This document shows, in pieces, positions 1-8,185 of a stretch of 64,000 nucleotides of DNA; positions within the stretch are counted from its first letter, which is position 1; the number at the start of each line of letters is the position of its first letter. The notes below the pieces were generated by a model. The model saw nothing but the letters and a program-made list of their open reading frames with translations. It was not told where the DNA came from and ran no database searches. This stretch comes from RBG-16-64-13 sp963718375. Its GTDB lineage: Bacteria > Actinomycetota > Thermoleophilia > RBG-16-64-13. The position numbers and the translations under genes were made by a program. Location: contig CAVQZD010000012.1 in assembly GCA_963718375.1 (NCBI GenBank), positions 8,371 through 72,370 on the forward strand. The letters are read 5' to 3'.

Positions 1-1
1 G

Positions 2-187
2 CCCGAAGAAGGACACGTCCGCGAGTGGCCTGACGACGTCCAGATGTCCGCCGAGGTGAAGGCGCGCGTGGATGCCCTGTGGCCGAGTCTGGGTCTGGAC
101 GGGCTGCCCGGCGGAGCGGGCGCGGCGGGGGCTGGCGCGGCTGGCGCCCGTGGCGCCGGCGCGGCCGGAGAGGCGCCCAAGTGCTGA
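2..187 (+). CDS. UbiD-family decarboxylase, C-terminal end (partial)
   Basis: Only the last 61 codons are inside the window. The frame is open from base 2 and ends with TGA at 185-187. The visible part has the charged REWPDD and ARVDALWPSLGL pattern typical of the C-terminus of UbiD-type menaquinone/ubiquinone decarboxylases, followed by an Ala/Gly-rich tail of about 25 residues. It overlaps the next gene, a UbiA prenyltransferase, by 7 bases. In futalosine-pathway genomes a UbiD homologue next to a UbiA homologue is expected to act late, on the naphthoate intermediate. The catalytic part is off the window edge, so the assignment rests on the C-terminal pattern and context. Confidence 0.6.
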   Translation, partial: PEEGHVREWPDDVQMSAEVKARVDALWPSLGLDGLPGGAGAAGAGAAGARGAGAAGEAPKC

Positions 188-1035
188 AGTACGTTCGCCG
201 CTTCGCCAGTCTGGTGAAGTTCGAACACTCCGTCTTCGCCCTCCCCTTCGCGTACTCGGCCGCCTTCCTGGCCGAGATGAAGGTGCCGGGTTTCTGGACC
301 ATGTTCTGGATCACCGTGGCCATGGTGGCGGCGCGCAGCTTCGCCATGGCGGTCAATCGGCTGATCGACCAAGAGATCGACGCGCGCAACCCCCGCACCG
401 CCGGACGCGAGCTGCCCTCGGGCCAGCTGAAGCGTTGGCAGGTCTGGGTCTTCGCGTTCGTATCCCTGGGCGTGCTGATCGGCTCGACCTTCGCGCTGCC
501 TGTGATCACCCGGTACTTGTGGCCGGTAGTGGTCATCCCGCTGGTTGTCTATCCCTACACCAAGCGTTGGACCTGGCTGTGCCACCTGGTGCTGGGCATC
601 GCCATCGGGCTTGGCCCGGTGGGCGCATGGGTGGCCGTGACCGGGACTGCGGACCCGGAGGCTCTCTTGATCGGCGGGGCGGTGGCTTGCTGGATCGCGG
701 GCTTTGACGTCATCTACGCCTTCATGGACATCGAAGTCGATCGAAAGCAGGGGCTGCACTCCATACCGGCGGATTTGGGCGAGCGCGCGGGGCTGTGGGC
801 GACGCGCATCCTGCACGTGATGGCCGTGGCGCTTCTGGCCGCGGTCGGGGTCGTGCAAGGTGCCAACTTCGTCTACTATCTAGGGGTGGGCGTGTGCGCG
901 ATGTTGCTCGGTTATGAGAACTGGCTGATGCGGAAGGCCGATCTCCAGAAAGTCGGGGTCGCCTTCATGACCATGAACGGCATCATCAGCGTCGCCTTTC
1001 TGTTCTTCACCACGCTCAGTCTCTTCGCAGGGTGA
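181..1035 (+). CDS. mqnP: UbiA-family prenyltransferase, menaquinone pathway (MqnP-like)
   Basis: A membrane prenyltransferase expected to attach the polyprenyl chain to the 1,4-dihydroxy-6-naphthoate-derived ring. The two Asp-rich substrate/Mg sites are visible as NRLIDQEIDARNPRTAGR near residue 60 and DVIYAFMDIEVDRKQGLHS near residue 180, with several hydrophobic helices around them. About 284 residues is normal for the family. I chose GTG at 181 because a GGAGAGG ribosome site lies just upstream and the conserved N-terminal YVRRFASLVKFEHS starts there. An open extension back to 79 is low-complexity and overlaps the UbiD gene. It is translationally coupled to its neighbours on both sides. 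Confidence 0.88.
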   Translation: MLKYVRRFASLVKFEHSVFALPFAYSAAFLAEMKVPGFWTMFWITVAMVAARSFAMAVNRLIDQEIDARNPRTAGRELPSGQLKRWQVWVFAFVSLGVLIGSTFALPVITRYLWPVVVIPLVVYPYTKRWTWLCHLVLGIAIGLGPVGAWVAVTGTADPEALLIGGAVACWIAGFDVIYAFMDIEVDRKQGLHSIPADLGERAGLWATRILHVMAVALLAAVGVVQGANFVYYLGVGVCAMLLGYENWLMRKADLQKVGVAFMTMNGIISVAFLFFTTLSLFAG

Positions 1036-1049
1036 CCAAGGGGTTCAGG

Positions 1050-1820
1050 ATGGATCAGATGCGGAGCAAGAGTAGCCAGAGACGACCGAGGCGCGACGCC
1101 TCCCCCGAACCGGGGAAGGTCAAGAAGATGTTCGACGGCATAGCGTCGTCCTACGATCGCATGAACGACCTGATGACCGGCGGTCTGCATCATCGTTGGC
1201 GGCAGATGGGGGTCATGCTTGCCCGGGTAGATCCGGGCGGCTCCGCACTGGACGTCTGCTGCGGCACCGGGGACTTCGCCTTCGAGCTGAAGCGCGAGGT
1301 GGGGCCGAAGGGCCGAGTGGTCGGCGTGGACGTGTCCAAAGAAATGCTCGATGTCGCCCGGGAGAAGTGCGGTCGCAACCAGCTCTATGTGGAGTTCTAT
1401 GAGGGCGACGTGCTCGATCTGCCCTTCGCCGACGGGGGGCTCAGGTATGACGCTACGCCCATGGGCTTCGACGCCTGCACGGTGGGGTTCGGCATCCGCA
1501 ACGTGCCCGACGTGGTGAGGGCGTTCAGCGAGATGCGCAGGGTGTGCCGTCCAGGCGCGAAGGTAGTGTGCCTGGAGATCACGCAGTCCGACATCCCGGT
1601 GTTCAAGCAGTTCTACAAGCTCTGGTTCGACCGGGTGGTGCCCGTGATGGGCAGGGCGGTCTCGCGGGACAAGGACGCCTACACGTATCTGCCGGATTCG
1701 GTGAAGCGGTTCCCCGAGCCGGAAGTGCTCAAGACCCAGATGGAGTTGGCCGGACTCAAGAACGTGCGCTACGAGATCTTGGCTGGGGGGATCATCGCGA
1801 TCCATCACGGGGTAGTGTGA
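1050..1820 (+). CDS. menG: Demethylmenaquinone C-methyltransferase (UbiE/MenG)
   Basis: A class I SAM methyltransferase that methylates demethylmenaquinone. It shows the UbiE signature: KKMFDGIASSYDRMNDLMTGG near the N-terminus, the SAM-binding motif ALDVCCGTGDFAFEL, and GFGIRNVPDVVRAFSEMRRV, with YTYLPDSVKRFPEPEVL later. The ATG at 1050 has AAGGGG six bases upstream; an in-frame GTG at 1032 that overlaps the UbiA stop codon is a possible earlier start. Its place after UbiD and UbiA makes a late menaquinone operon. The C-terminus ends in the usual GGIIAIHHGVV. Confidence 0.92.
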   Translation: MDQMRSKSSQRRPRRDASPEPGKVKKMFDGIASSYDRMNDLMTGGLHHRWRQMGVMLARVDPGGSALDVCCGTGDFAFELKREVGPKGRVVGVDVSKEMLDVAREKCGRNQLYVEFYEGDVLDLPFADGGLRYDATPMGFDACTVGFGIRNVPDVVRAFSEMRRVCRPGAKVVCLEITQSDIPVFKQFYKLWFDRVVPVMGRAVSRDKDAYTYLPDSVKRFPEPEVLKTQMELAGLKNVRYEILAGGIIAIHHGVV

Positions 1821-2048
1821 CTCTCCTGGGGTCACCTGGCTCACTTTCGCTGAATCCGGCTAACCGCAGGCGCTCAAATGTTCGCCAGGCGACCCCAGGC
1901 GAGTCATGTATGAGGTGGGGAGGTTCCAAGTCCGCACCGCCGGGCAACCCCAGCTCGTGTGAGCTGGGCACGGCTAACCGCACGCGCTTGTTGGGCCAAC
2001 GGGCCTTCCGGCTCACTTGCGCTGTGCACGGCTCAGGGTAGGGACAGG
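1821..2048. other. Non-coding segment with related palindromic repeats
   Basis: No gene is supported here. The segment holds the left arm of a perfect 36-bp inverted repeat (1845-1880). A second, diverged copy of its core, with GGCTAACCGC at about 1973-1982, lies further along. Near 1995-2025, GGCCAACGGGCC followed by CCGGCTCACTTGCGCTG resembles both the left flank at 1838-1851 and the sequence at 2773-2790. It looks like a small cluster of one repeat family placed just upstream of a lipoprotein gene. Confidence 0.6.
1845..1880 (+). repeat. Left arm of 36-bp perfect inverted repeat
   Basis: All 36 bases are the exact reverse complement of 2796-2831. The similarity continues imperfectly for a few bases on either side of each arm. 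The arms enclose about 915 bp containing one lipoprotein gene and no transposase. This could be the ends of a small non-autonomous mobile element or two inverted copies of a dispersed REP-type repeat. Confidence 0.9.
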
Positions 2049-2772
2049 ATGGATCGCGAAGGTGTAGCCCAACCAGAGGGAGGGTTGACGAAGACGGTCC
2101 ACGTCTTGGCCGCATGTTTGCTTGCCACGTGCTGTCTGTTGGTCGGGGCATGTGGAAGCCAAGACTCGTCGGACATAGAAGCGTCTGAATGGACCCGCAT
2201 TCAAGGAAGGAATGTCTCTCTCACACTCCCAGTGACATTCAAGGGCGGATACCCGGGGGAACCTGAAGTCATGTCTACTCTTCGAGGCGGTGGCCTCGTC
2301 TTTGTCCCAACCGGAAGACCGGACCGTCTACACTGAGTGGCTGGACGGCGTCAACGACCAGCTGTTGATGACTAACGACGGGCCGCCACTCATGGCCTGG
2401 GCCGTCCTCGGCGATGGGGATTCCCTGGCCAGCGCAACGGTGTATGAGACGCTGCTGCAAAACGTGTCGTTCTTCAGCGATGGGGACACCTCGGTCTTGG
2501 GACTGGTGAACGCCTACATGCAGCCGTATCCCGAAGGGACCTGGAGGATCGAGGAATTGACGGCGAACGGGGCGACGGTAGTGGTGCGGTACCAGGACTC
2601 CGACACACAATCCCTCGATTCGGAGTACATCGTCGTGAAGCCCGTGGGAGAGTGGTTCTACGCTGTCGTCTATTCGTGCGAGGACGAGTATTGGGGGTCG
2701 ATGTACCCAGTATTCAAAGAAAGCGGCCAGACGTTCACGATTGCCAGCGCAAGTGAGCCGACCCACACATGA
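2049..2772 (+). pseudogene. Small lipoprotein of unknown function, one frameshift
   Basis: The N-terminus is a lipoprotein signal: basic start, hydrophobic stretch, then lipobox LLVGACGS at about residues 31-38. The mature part is acidic and has no domain I recognise. The reading frame breaks near 2280: the upstream frame reads GEPEVMSTL, and the continuation FEAVASSLSQPEDRTVY is in another frame, running to the TGA at 2770-2772. One missing base would restore a protein of about 240 residues. I used ATG 2049; a TTG at 2083 directly after GAGGGAGGG is an alternative. The whole gene sits between the 36-bp inverted repeats and separates menG from mqnE. The function is unknown. Confidence 0.6.
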
Positions 2773-2795
2773 GGGCCAACGGCCCGTCCGGCGAG

Positions 2796-2831
2796 CATTT
2801 GAGCGCCTGCGGTTAGCCGGATTCAGCGAAA
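2796..2831 (-). repeat. Right arm of 36-bp perfect inverted repeat
   Basis: Exact reverse complement of 1845-1880. It lies 24 bases after the lipoprotein stop codon and 47 bases before mqnE. Together with the upstream GGCCAAC at 2775-2781 it can form an imperfect hairpin of about 47 nt ending in GCGGTTAGCC. Confidence 0.9.
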
Positions 2832-2878
2832 GCGAGGAGGACGGGTCGTTGGCCCGAAGCAGGTGCTAGACTCCCAGC

Positions 2879-4087
2879 ATGTCCGCTGATGAGCGTGTCG
2901 ATCCGCTTGCCCACATCGAACAGAAGGTGTCCCAAGGGGAGCGCCTCTCCGCCGCCGATGCCGTAGCCCTGTTCGAGACCCCCGACCTGCCGCGCGTGGG
3001 TAGGTTGGCGGACCAGGCGCGCCGTCGAGCAGTGGGCGATGACGTCTACTTCGTGGTCAACCGCCACATCAACTACACCAACGTGTGCCGCAACCGCTGC
3101 GCGTTCTGCGCGTTCTCGCGGGATGAGGGAGCGGCCGGAGCCTACACGCTGACCGTCGACGAGGTTCTCCAGAAGGCGCGGGAGGCGGTGGACGAGGGTG
3201 CCACCGAGATCCACATCGTCGGGGGGGAGAACCCGGCCCTGCCCTACGTGTGGGTGCGGGAGATGGTGGTCGGCATCCGCAGGATGGACGCCGAGATCCA
3301 CATCAAGGCCTTCACGGCTTCGGAGATAGAGTTCTTCGCCAAGACCGAGAAGCTCCTGGTGGAGGACGTGCTCTTGGACCTCAAAGAGGCGGGGCTGAAC
3401 AGCCTGCCTGGCGGCGGTGCGGAGATCCTGGGTGCCGGGGTGCGCGCCCAGGTGTGTCCGGCCAAGATCTCGGGCGAGAGGTGGCTGGAGATCCATCAGT
3501 TGGCGCACGATCTGGGACTGAAGACCAACGCCACCATGCTCTACGGCCATGTGGAGAGCTATGCCGACCGCGCCGACCACCTGGTCCGGCTGCGCGAAGC
3601 CCAGGACGAGACCGGCGGCTTTCAGGCCTTCATCCCGTTGGCGTTCCAGCCTCACAACAACGCGCTCGCTCACCTGCCCGGGCCCACGGGCGTCGACGAC
3701 CTCAAGGTCATGGCCGTGTCGCGCCTCATGCTGGACAACTTCGACCACCTCAAGACCTACTGGGTGATGACTGGGATGAAGCTGGCCCAGATCGCCCTCT
3801 TCTTCGGAGCGAACGACATGGACGGCACGGTAGTGGAGGAGGTCATCTCGCTGCTCTCTGGAGCGGAACACGGACAGACGGTGAGCAGATGCGAGTTGGC
3901 GCGCGTGATAGCCGACGCCGGGCGCATTCCCGTGGAGCGCGATGCTCTCTATAGAGTGGTGCGGCGTTATGAGGCCGAGGCTGGTGAAGGCGCCGAGGCG
4001 GGCGGCGGCGGCCCGGTGGGTGACGGCGCGGGCGCGCAGCCCCGCGGCGAGGGCGGCCGCGGCGAGGCGGAGGGTGTGACGGGATGA
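2879..4087 (+). CDS. mqnE: Aminofutalosine synthase MqnE (radical SAM)
   Basis: A radical SAM enzyme that joins SAM to the MqnA product to form aminofutalosine. The cluster motif is CRNRCAFC (CX3CX2C) near residue 71. NYTNVCRNRCAFCAFSRD, GGGAEILG and DETGGFQAFIPLAFQP are family hallmarks, and the longer N-terminal part separates it from MqnC. The core ends near residue 365 (YRVVRRYEAE). A Gly/Ala/Glu-rich tail of about 35 residues follows and is probably disordered. ATG 2879 fits the conserved N-terminus. The stop overlaps the mqnA start as ATGA. Confidence 0.95.
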   Translation: MSADERVDPLAHIEQKVSQGERLSAADAVALFETPDLPRVGRLADQARRRAVGDDVYFVVNRHINYTNVCRNRCAFCAFSRDEGAAGAYTLTVDEVLQKAREAVDEGATEIHIVGGENPALPYVWVREMVVGIRRMDAEIHIKAFTASEIEFFAKTEKLLVEDVLLDLKEAGLNSLPGGGAEILGAGVRAQVCPAKISGERWLEIHQLAHDLGLKTNATMLYGHVESYADRADHLVRLREAQDETGGFQAFIPLAFQPHNNALAHLPGPTGVDDLKVMAVSRLMLDNFDHLKTYWVMTGMKLAQIALFFGANDMDGTVVEEVISLLSGAEHGQTVSRCELARVIADAGRIPVERDALYRVVRRYEAEAGEGAEAGGGGPVGDGAGAQPRGEGGRGEAEGVTG

Positions 4088-4992
4088 CGGTGCGCGTTGG
4101 CCACATCGAGTTCTTGAACTGCTACCCGCTCTACTACGGCCTACAGCAGCGAGGGGTCTTGCTCGGGGATGAGCCGGTCGACAGACTAGGCCGTCCGCAG
4201 GTGGAGTTCTTGCCCGGGGTGCCCACCCGGCTCAACACCATGCTGGCCACCGGCGAGATAGATTTCGGTCCTATCAGCTCCATCGCCTACGCGCGCAATC
4301 ACCGCCAGCTGCTGCTGTCGCGGCACGTGAGCATCACGTCGCTGGGGGCGGTGGAGAGCATCCAGTTGGTCTCCCGCAGGCCGCTCGAGAAGATCCGCAC
4401 CTTGGCCTTGACCGGGCAGAGTGCGACGGCTGTGGCCCTGGTCAAGATCCTGCTCGGGCTCAGGTTCGGTCAGAAGGTGTACTACCAGGAGCTGGTCGGC
4501 TCCGTGGACCAGGGGCTCGACAAATGCGACGCCGTGCTACTGATCGGGGACCAGGCTCTGGCTGCGTATTACTATCCTCCGGAAGGGGCCGCCTGCTACG
4601 ACTTGGGTGAGTTGTGGCAGGAATGGACCGGGCTGCCCATGGTGTATGCGGTGTGGGCCGCGCGGGAGGACTTCGCCCGCGCCCACGGTCCGGAGTTGCG
4701 GGCTGTGGAACAAGAGCTGGTGGAGTGTATGGACTACGGCACCGCGCATCTTGCCGAGGTGGTGGAGTCCGCCGCGGAGCGGTTCCCCTTCGATCGGGAG
4801 AGCCTGACTCGCTACTTCACCCTGCTGCGATACGACTTCGGGCCGGAGTACCAGAAGGGGTTGCGGCGCTTCTACGAGTTGGCCCACAAGGCCGGCGAGC
4901 TCGACGAAGTGCCTGAACTGCGGTTCATAGATGAGTACGCGGCCGATGCGCGGGCCGGCCGCGCTGGGGCCGGGCCGGGGGCCGAGTGGTGA
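4084..4992 (+). CDS. mqnA: Chorismate dehydratase MqnA
   Basis: Converts chorismate to 3-enolpyruvylbenzoate, the first dedicated step of the futalosine pathway. It has a periplasmic-binding-protein-like fold. Visible signatures are RVGHIEFLNCYPLYYGL at the start, GEIDFGPISSIAYARN near residue 60, the Ser/Thr site LTGQSATAVAL near residue 112, DAVLLIGDQAL, and the GLPMVYAVWAAR segment. Length 302 is normal. It overlaps mqnE by 4 bases, and mqnC starts inside its stop codon region, so the three genes are translationally coupled. Confidence 0.94.
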   Translation: MTVRVGHIEFLNCYPLYYGLQQRGVLLGDEPVDRLGRPQVEFLPGVPTRLNTMLATGEIDFGPISSIAYARNHRQLLLSRHVSITSLGAVESIQLVSRRPLEKIRTLALTGQSATAVALVKILLGLRFGQKVYYQELVGSVDQGLDKCDAVLLIGDQALAAYYYPPEGAACYDLGELWQEWTGLPMVYAVWAAREDFARAHGPELRAVEQELVECMDYGTAHLAEVVESAAERFPFDRESLTRYFTLLRYDFGPEYQKGLRRFYELAHKAGELDEVPELRFIDEYAADARAGRAGAGPGAEW

Positions 4993-6041
4993 CCCGTCTC
5001 ACCGATGCCGAAGCCCTGGAGCTGCTGCGCTCGCGCGACCTGTTCGAAGTGGGGGCGCGAGCCCACGAAGTGCGCGAGCGCCTCAACCCGGGCGATGTGG
5101 CCACCTTCGTGGTCGACCGCAACATCAACTTCACCAACGTCTGCATCTCGGGGTGTCGCTTCTGCGCCTTCTACGCAGAGCCCGGCTCGCCCGATGCCTA
5201 CGTGTTGCCCCCGAATGTCATCCACCAGAAGATCCGGGAGACTATCGACCTGGGCGGCACCGCGGTGATGATGCAGGGGGGTCTGCATCCGGAGCTGGAC
5301 ATCACCTACTACGAGGACCTCTTCCGCTCGATCAAGCAGGAGTTCCCCTCCATCACCATCCACTCGCTATCCGCGCCAGAGATTGCCCACATAGCCATGG
5401 TCAGCGATTTGGTGGTGCCCGAGGTGCTGCGGCGGCTCAAGGCGGCCGGGTTGGACTCGCTGCCGGGTGGCGGCGCCGAGATCTTGGTCGACCGCGTGCG
5501 CAAACAAGTGGCGCCGGGCAAGGCAGACTCAGCCACTTGGCTGGGCGTGATGCGCGAAGCGCACAAGCTGGGCATCATGGGTACCGCGACCATGATGTTC
5601 GGTAGCGTCGAGACTCTTGAGGAGCGGGTGGCGCATCTGCACCGCATCCGCGAGCTGCAGGACGAGACCGGTGGCTTTCGCGCCTTCATCCCCTGGACTT
5701 TCCAGCCGGGAAACACCGCGCTGGAGGGTGGTATCCAAGAGGCGACCGCCGTCGACTATCTGACCACCCTGGCTGTCTCGCGCCTCTACCTGGACAACGT
5801 GCCGCACATCCAGGCCTCATGGGTGACCCAGGGGCTCAAGGTGGGCCAGGTAGCCCTGCGCTTCGGGGCTGACGACCTGGGCAGCACCATGATCGAGGAG
5901 AACGTGGTGGCCGCCGCCGGCGTGCACATGCGGGCAAGTCGTGACGAACTGATGCATGCGATCCGCGCCGCCGGGTTCACGCCGGCGCAGCGGTACACCG
6001 ACTACGCTCTGGTGCAGGGGCCCGCGTCGACCGAGGGGTGA
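4986..6041 (+). CDS. mqnC: Cyclic dehypoxanthinyl futalosine synthase MqnC (radical SAM)
   Basis: A radical SAM enzyme that cyclises dehypoxanthine futalosine. The cluster motif CISGCRFC (CX3CX2C) lies near residue 53, preceded by NINFTNV. GGLHPELDITYYEDLF, SLPGGGAEILVDRVR and ETGGFRAFIPWTFQPGN match the family, and the C-terminal LGSTMIEENVVAAAG loop is typical. Tandem GTG codons at 4986 and 4989 overlap the mqnA stop; either may start the protein. With mqnE and mqnA it forms the core menaquinone operon. The futalosine hydrolase step (MqnB) is not in the window. Confidence 0.94.
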   Translation: MVTRLTDAEALELLRSRDLFEVGARAHEVRERLNPGDVATFVVDRNINFTNVCISGCRFCAFYAEPGSPDAYVLPPNVIHQKIRETIDLGGTAVMMQGGLHPELDITYYEDLFRSIKQEFPSITIHSLSAPEIAHIAMVSDLVVPEVLRRLKAAGLDSLPGGGAEILVDRVRKQVAPGKADSATWLGVMREAHKLGIMGTATMMFGSVETLEERVAHLHRIRELQDETGGFRAFIPWTFQPGNTALEGGIQEATAVDYLTTLAVSRLYLDNVPHIQASWVTQGLKVGQVALRFGADDLGSTMIEENVVAAAGVHMRASRDELMHAIRAAGFTPAQRYTDYALVQGPASTEG

Positions 6042-6045
6042 CCCC

Positions 6046-6396
6046 GTGCCACAGCAGCAAGACTACATACTCCGGCTGATCGAACAATTGGGTGCGTTGA
6101 TCAGGGAGGCCCTCGGCAAGCTCAAGGGCAAAGACCCTGAGGTGAGGCCCGAACTCGCCGGTGAGGCCCTCGGTCTGGCGCTCTCCATGGACCCATCCAC
6201 GGCTTCGAGTCTGACCCCCGCGACTCTGACGGCGCTGCTCACCCTCGGTGAGGTCGATGCCCGAGTCATGGCGCTCCTTCAACAGGCGCTGGAACTGGAG
6301 GCCACGGCTCTTGAGGATCAGGGGGATCTGACGACCGCGATGCTGCGGCGTGATCAGTCCGAGGCCGTAAGGTCTCTTCTGGACACACGCAAGTAG
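6046..6396 (+). CDS. Small helical protein, possibly DUF6483-like
   Basis: A 116-residue protein starting at GTG 6046, just after the mqnC stop, with GAGGGGTGA as ribosome site. The N-terminal QDYILRLIEQLGALIREAL and the mostly helical, Leu/Ala/Glu-rich remainder resemble small proteins annotated DUF6483 (from memory). It has no signal peptide, membrane segment or metal motif. Tight coupling to mqnC suggests co-expression with the menaquinone genes, but no function can be read from the sequence. Confidence 0.7.
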   Translation: MPQQQDYILRLIEQLGALIREALGKLKGKDPEVRPELAGEALGLALSMDPSTASSLTPATLTALLTLGEVDARVMALLQQALELEATALEDQGDLTTAMLRRDQSEAVRSLLDTRK

Positions 6397-6468
6397 GCGA
6401 CGTCAGGCGGCAACACCCGCACCGCGGATGTATCATATACGGCCTGAAATAGACGGAAGGGTCGGGGT

Positions 6469-7356
6469 ATGAGCAAGCAAGAAGGAACTCTCAGGGTCAA
6501 GACTGGTCTCGCCGAGATGCTCAAGGGCGGGGTCATCATGGACGTCACCACGGCGGAGCAGGCACGCATCGCCGAGGAGGCGGGCGCTTGCGCCGTCATG
6601 GCGTTGGAGCGCGTCCCTGCCGATATCCGTAGGGACGGCGGCGTGGCCCGGATGTCCGACCCGGAGATGATCGTCAAGATCCAAGAGGCGGTCAGCATCC
6701 CGGTGATGGCCAAGGCCCGCATCGGTCACTTCGTCGAGGCTCAGATCCTCGAGGCTCTGGAGATCGACTACATCGACGAGAGTGAAGTGCTCACTCCCGC
6801 CGACGAGTCGCACCACATCAACAAATGGGACTTCAAGGTGCCCTTCGTCTGCGGCGCCACCAACCTGGGCGAGGCCCTGCGGCGTATCAGCGAAGGCGCG
6901 GCCATGATCCGCACCAAGGGTGAGGCCGGCACAGGCAACGTGGTCGAGGCCGTGCGGCACATGCGCACCATCGTGGGCGAGATGAAGGCCCTCACGGTCA
7001 TGGGCGAGGACGAGCTCTTCGCAGCTGCCAAGGAACACCGTGCCCCGTACGACCTCGTCGCCTGGGTGGCAAAGAACGGCACCCTGCCGGTGGTCAACTT
7101 CTCGGCCGGTGGTCTCGCCACCCCCGCCGACGCGGCCCTCATGATGCAACTGGGTGCCGATGGCGTGTTTGTCGGCTCGGGCATCTTCAAGAGCGCCGAC
7201 CCGGCCAAGCGGGCCAAGGCCATCGTGCAGGCCACGACTCACTACCAGGATGCCAAGATCCTGGCTGAGGTCTCCAAGGGTCTGGGCGACGCCATGCCGG
7301 GCCTGGAGATCGGCCAGATAGAGCCGGAGAAGCTGATCCAAAATCGCGGTTGGTAG
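6469..7356 (+). CDS. pdxS: Pyridoxal 5'-phosphate synthase, synthase subunit PdxS
   Basis: The TIM-barrel subunit that makes PLP from ribose 5-phosphate, glyceraldehyde 3-phosphate and ammonia supplied by PdxT. The catalytic lysines are visible in PVMAKARIGHFVEAQ (about residue 84) and IRTKGEAGTGNVVEA (about residue 152), and the phosphate loop in GGLATPADAALMMQLGADG. The 295-residue length is standard. GGAAGG lies about ten bases upstream of the ATG. A stretch with TATCAT and TATACG at 6430-6441 may hold the promoter. pdxT starts two bases after the stop. Confidence 0.97.
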   Translation: MSKQEGTLRVKTGLAEMLKGGVIMDVTTAEQARIAEEAGACAVMALERVPADIRRDGGVARMSDPEMIVKIQEAVSIPVMAKARIGHFVEAQILEALEIDYIDESEVLTPADESHHINKWDFKVPFVCGATNLGEALRRISEGAAMIRTKGEAGTGNVVEAVRHMRTIVGEMKALTVMGEDELFAAAKEHRAPYDLVAWVAKNGTLPVVNFSAGGLATPADAALMMQLGADGVFVGSGIFKSADPAKRAKAIVQATTHYQDAKILAEVSKGLGDAMPGLEIGQIEPEKLIQNRGW

Positions 7357-7357
7357 T

Positions 7358-8071
7358 GTGGGCGGCAGCACCCGCCCGACGGACGCGGCCGGCTCGACCG
7401 GCGCCTTGATCACCGAGGGGCAACCCCACATCGGAGTCCTCGCTCTGCAGGGCGCCTTCCGCGAGCACGTACGCATACTGCGCAAGCTGGGCGCCAAGGT
7501 CACCGAGGTGCGGTTGCCGCGCGACTTGGAGGGCTTGGACGGCCTGATGATCCCCGGGGGCGAGAGCACCACCATCGGCCTGCTGCTTGAGGAACACGAG
7601 CTGATGGAGCCGCTCCGCGCTTTCGTCAAGAATCATCCCGTTTTCGGTACCTGCGCCGGACTCATAATGCTGGCCAAACACACCACCGACGGCGAGCAGC
7701 CCCTGCTGCAGGTGATGGACATCACCGTGCGCCGCAACGCTTTCGGGAGACAGGCCCGCAGCTTCGAGGGGCCGGTGGAGCTGACACTGGGCGCCGTGCC
7801 GTCGGCGGCCTCCGCCCCAGCCGGCGCGCCGCCAGACGCGGGCCCAGCCGGAGCCGCCTGCGCCCCCTGCGACGACTTCCATGGCATCTTCATCCGGGCG
7901 CCGTGGGTGGAGGAGGTCGGCCCGGGAGTCGAGGTCATCGCCAGGTGTGGCGACCACGTGGTAGGGGTGCGGCAGGGCGACATGATGGGCGTGGCCTTTC
8001 ACCCTGAGTTGGGCGACGATGCCCGGCTGCACGAGTACTTCCTGGATGTGGTCAGGGCCGCCAAAGTCTAG
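7358..8071 (+). CDS. pdxT: Pyridoxal 5'-phosphate synthase, glutaminase subunit PdxT
   Basis: The class I glutaminase that feeds ammonia to PdxS. GGESTTIG near residue 68, nucleophile Cys99 in GTCAGLI, and the His/Glu pair in AFHPELGDD near the C-terminus complete the triad. Two oddities: an N-terminal extension of about 22 residues before HIGVLALQGAF, and a Pro/Ala-rich insert of about 25 residues in the second half (near 7795-7865). The last 60 coding bases before codon LHEYF recur at 8817-8876, downstream of a toxin-antitoxin pair. Confidence 0.95.
   Translation: MGGSTRPTDAAGSTGALITEGQPHIGVLALQGAFREHVRILRKLGAKVTEVRLPRDLEGLDGLMIPGGESTTIGLLLEEHELMEPLRAFVKNHPVFGTCAGLIMLAKHTTDGEQPLLQVMDITVRRNAFGRQARSFEGPVELTLGAVPSAASAPAGAPPDAGPAGAACAPCDDFHGIFIRAPWVEEVGPGVEVIARCGDHVVGVRQGDMMGVAFHPELGDDARLHEYFLDVVRAAKV
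7976..8035 (+). repeat. Direct repeat copy 1 (inside pdxT 3' end)
   Basis: Sixty bases within pdxT match 8817-8876 at 57 positions, at a constant offset of 841 bp. The mismatches are at 7988, 8020 and 8021. This copy codes for the functional PdxT C-terminus with the catalytic AFHPEL. Confidence 0.92.
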
Positions 8072-8079
8072 CTAGCCAC

Positions 8080-8105
8080 GGTCGGCCCAAGGGCCGACCC
8101 CTTTT
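8080..8105 (+). terminator. Rho-independent terminator after pdxST
   Basis: An 8-bp stem GGTCGGCC/GGCCGACC (8080-8087 and 8092-8099) with a four-base loop is followed by a short C/T run ending TTTT. It lies 8 bases after the pdxT stop codon. Confidence 0.85.
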
Positions 8106-8185
8106 CAAACCCGCTTGCTTCAGAATCACCGCGATGGCCGCTGGACGCCGCCTGGTTGTCAAGGCGTATTCCGAAGGATACACTG

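Noticed and set aside
1821..2860. Integron cassette bounded by attC sites
   Set aside because: The hairpin ends only loosely match the attC core consensus, the outer repeats are inverted rather than direct, and there is no integrase gene; kept only as an alternative to test.
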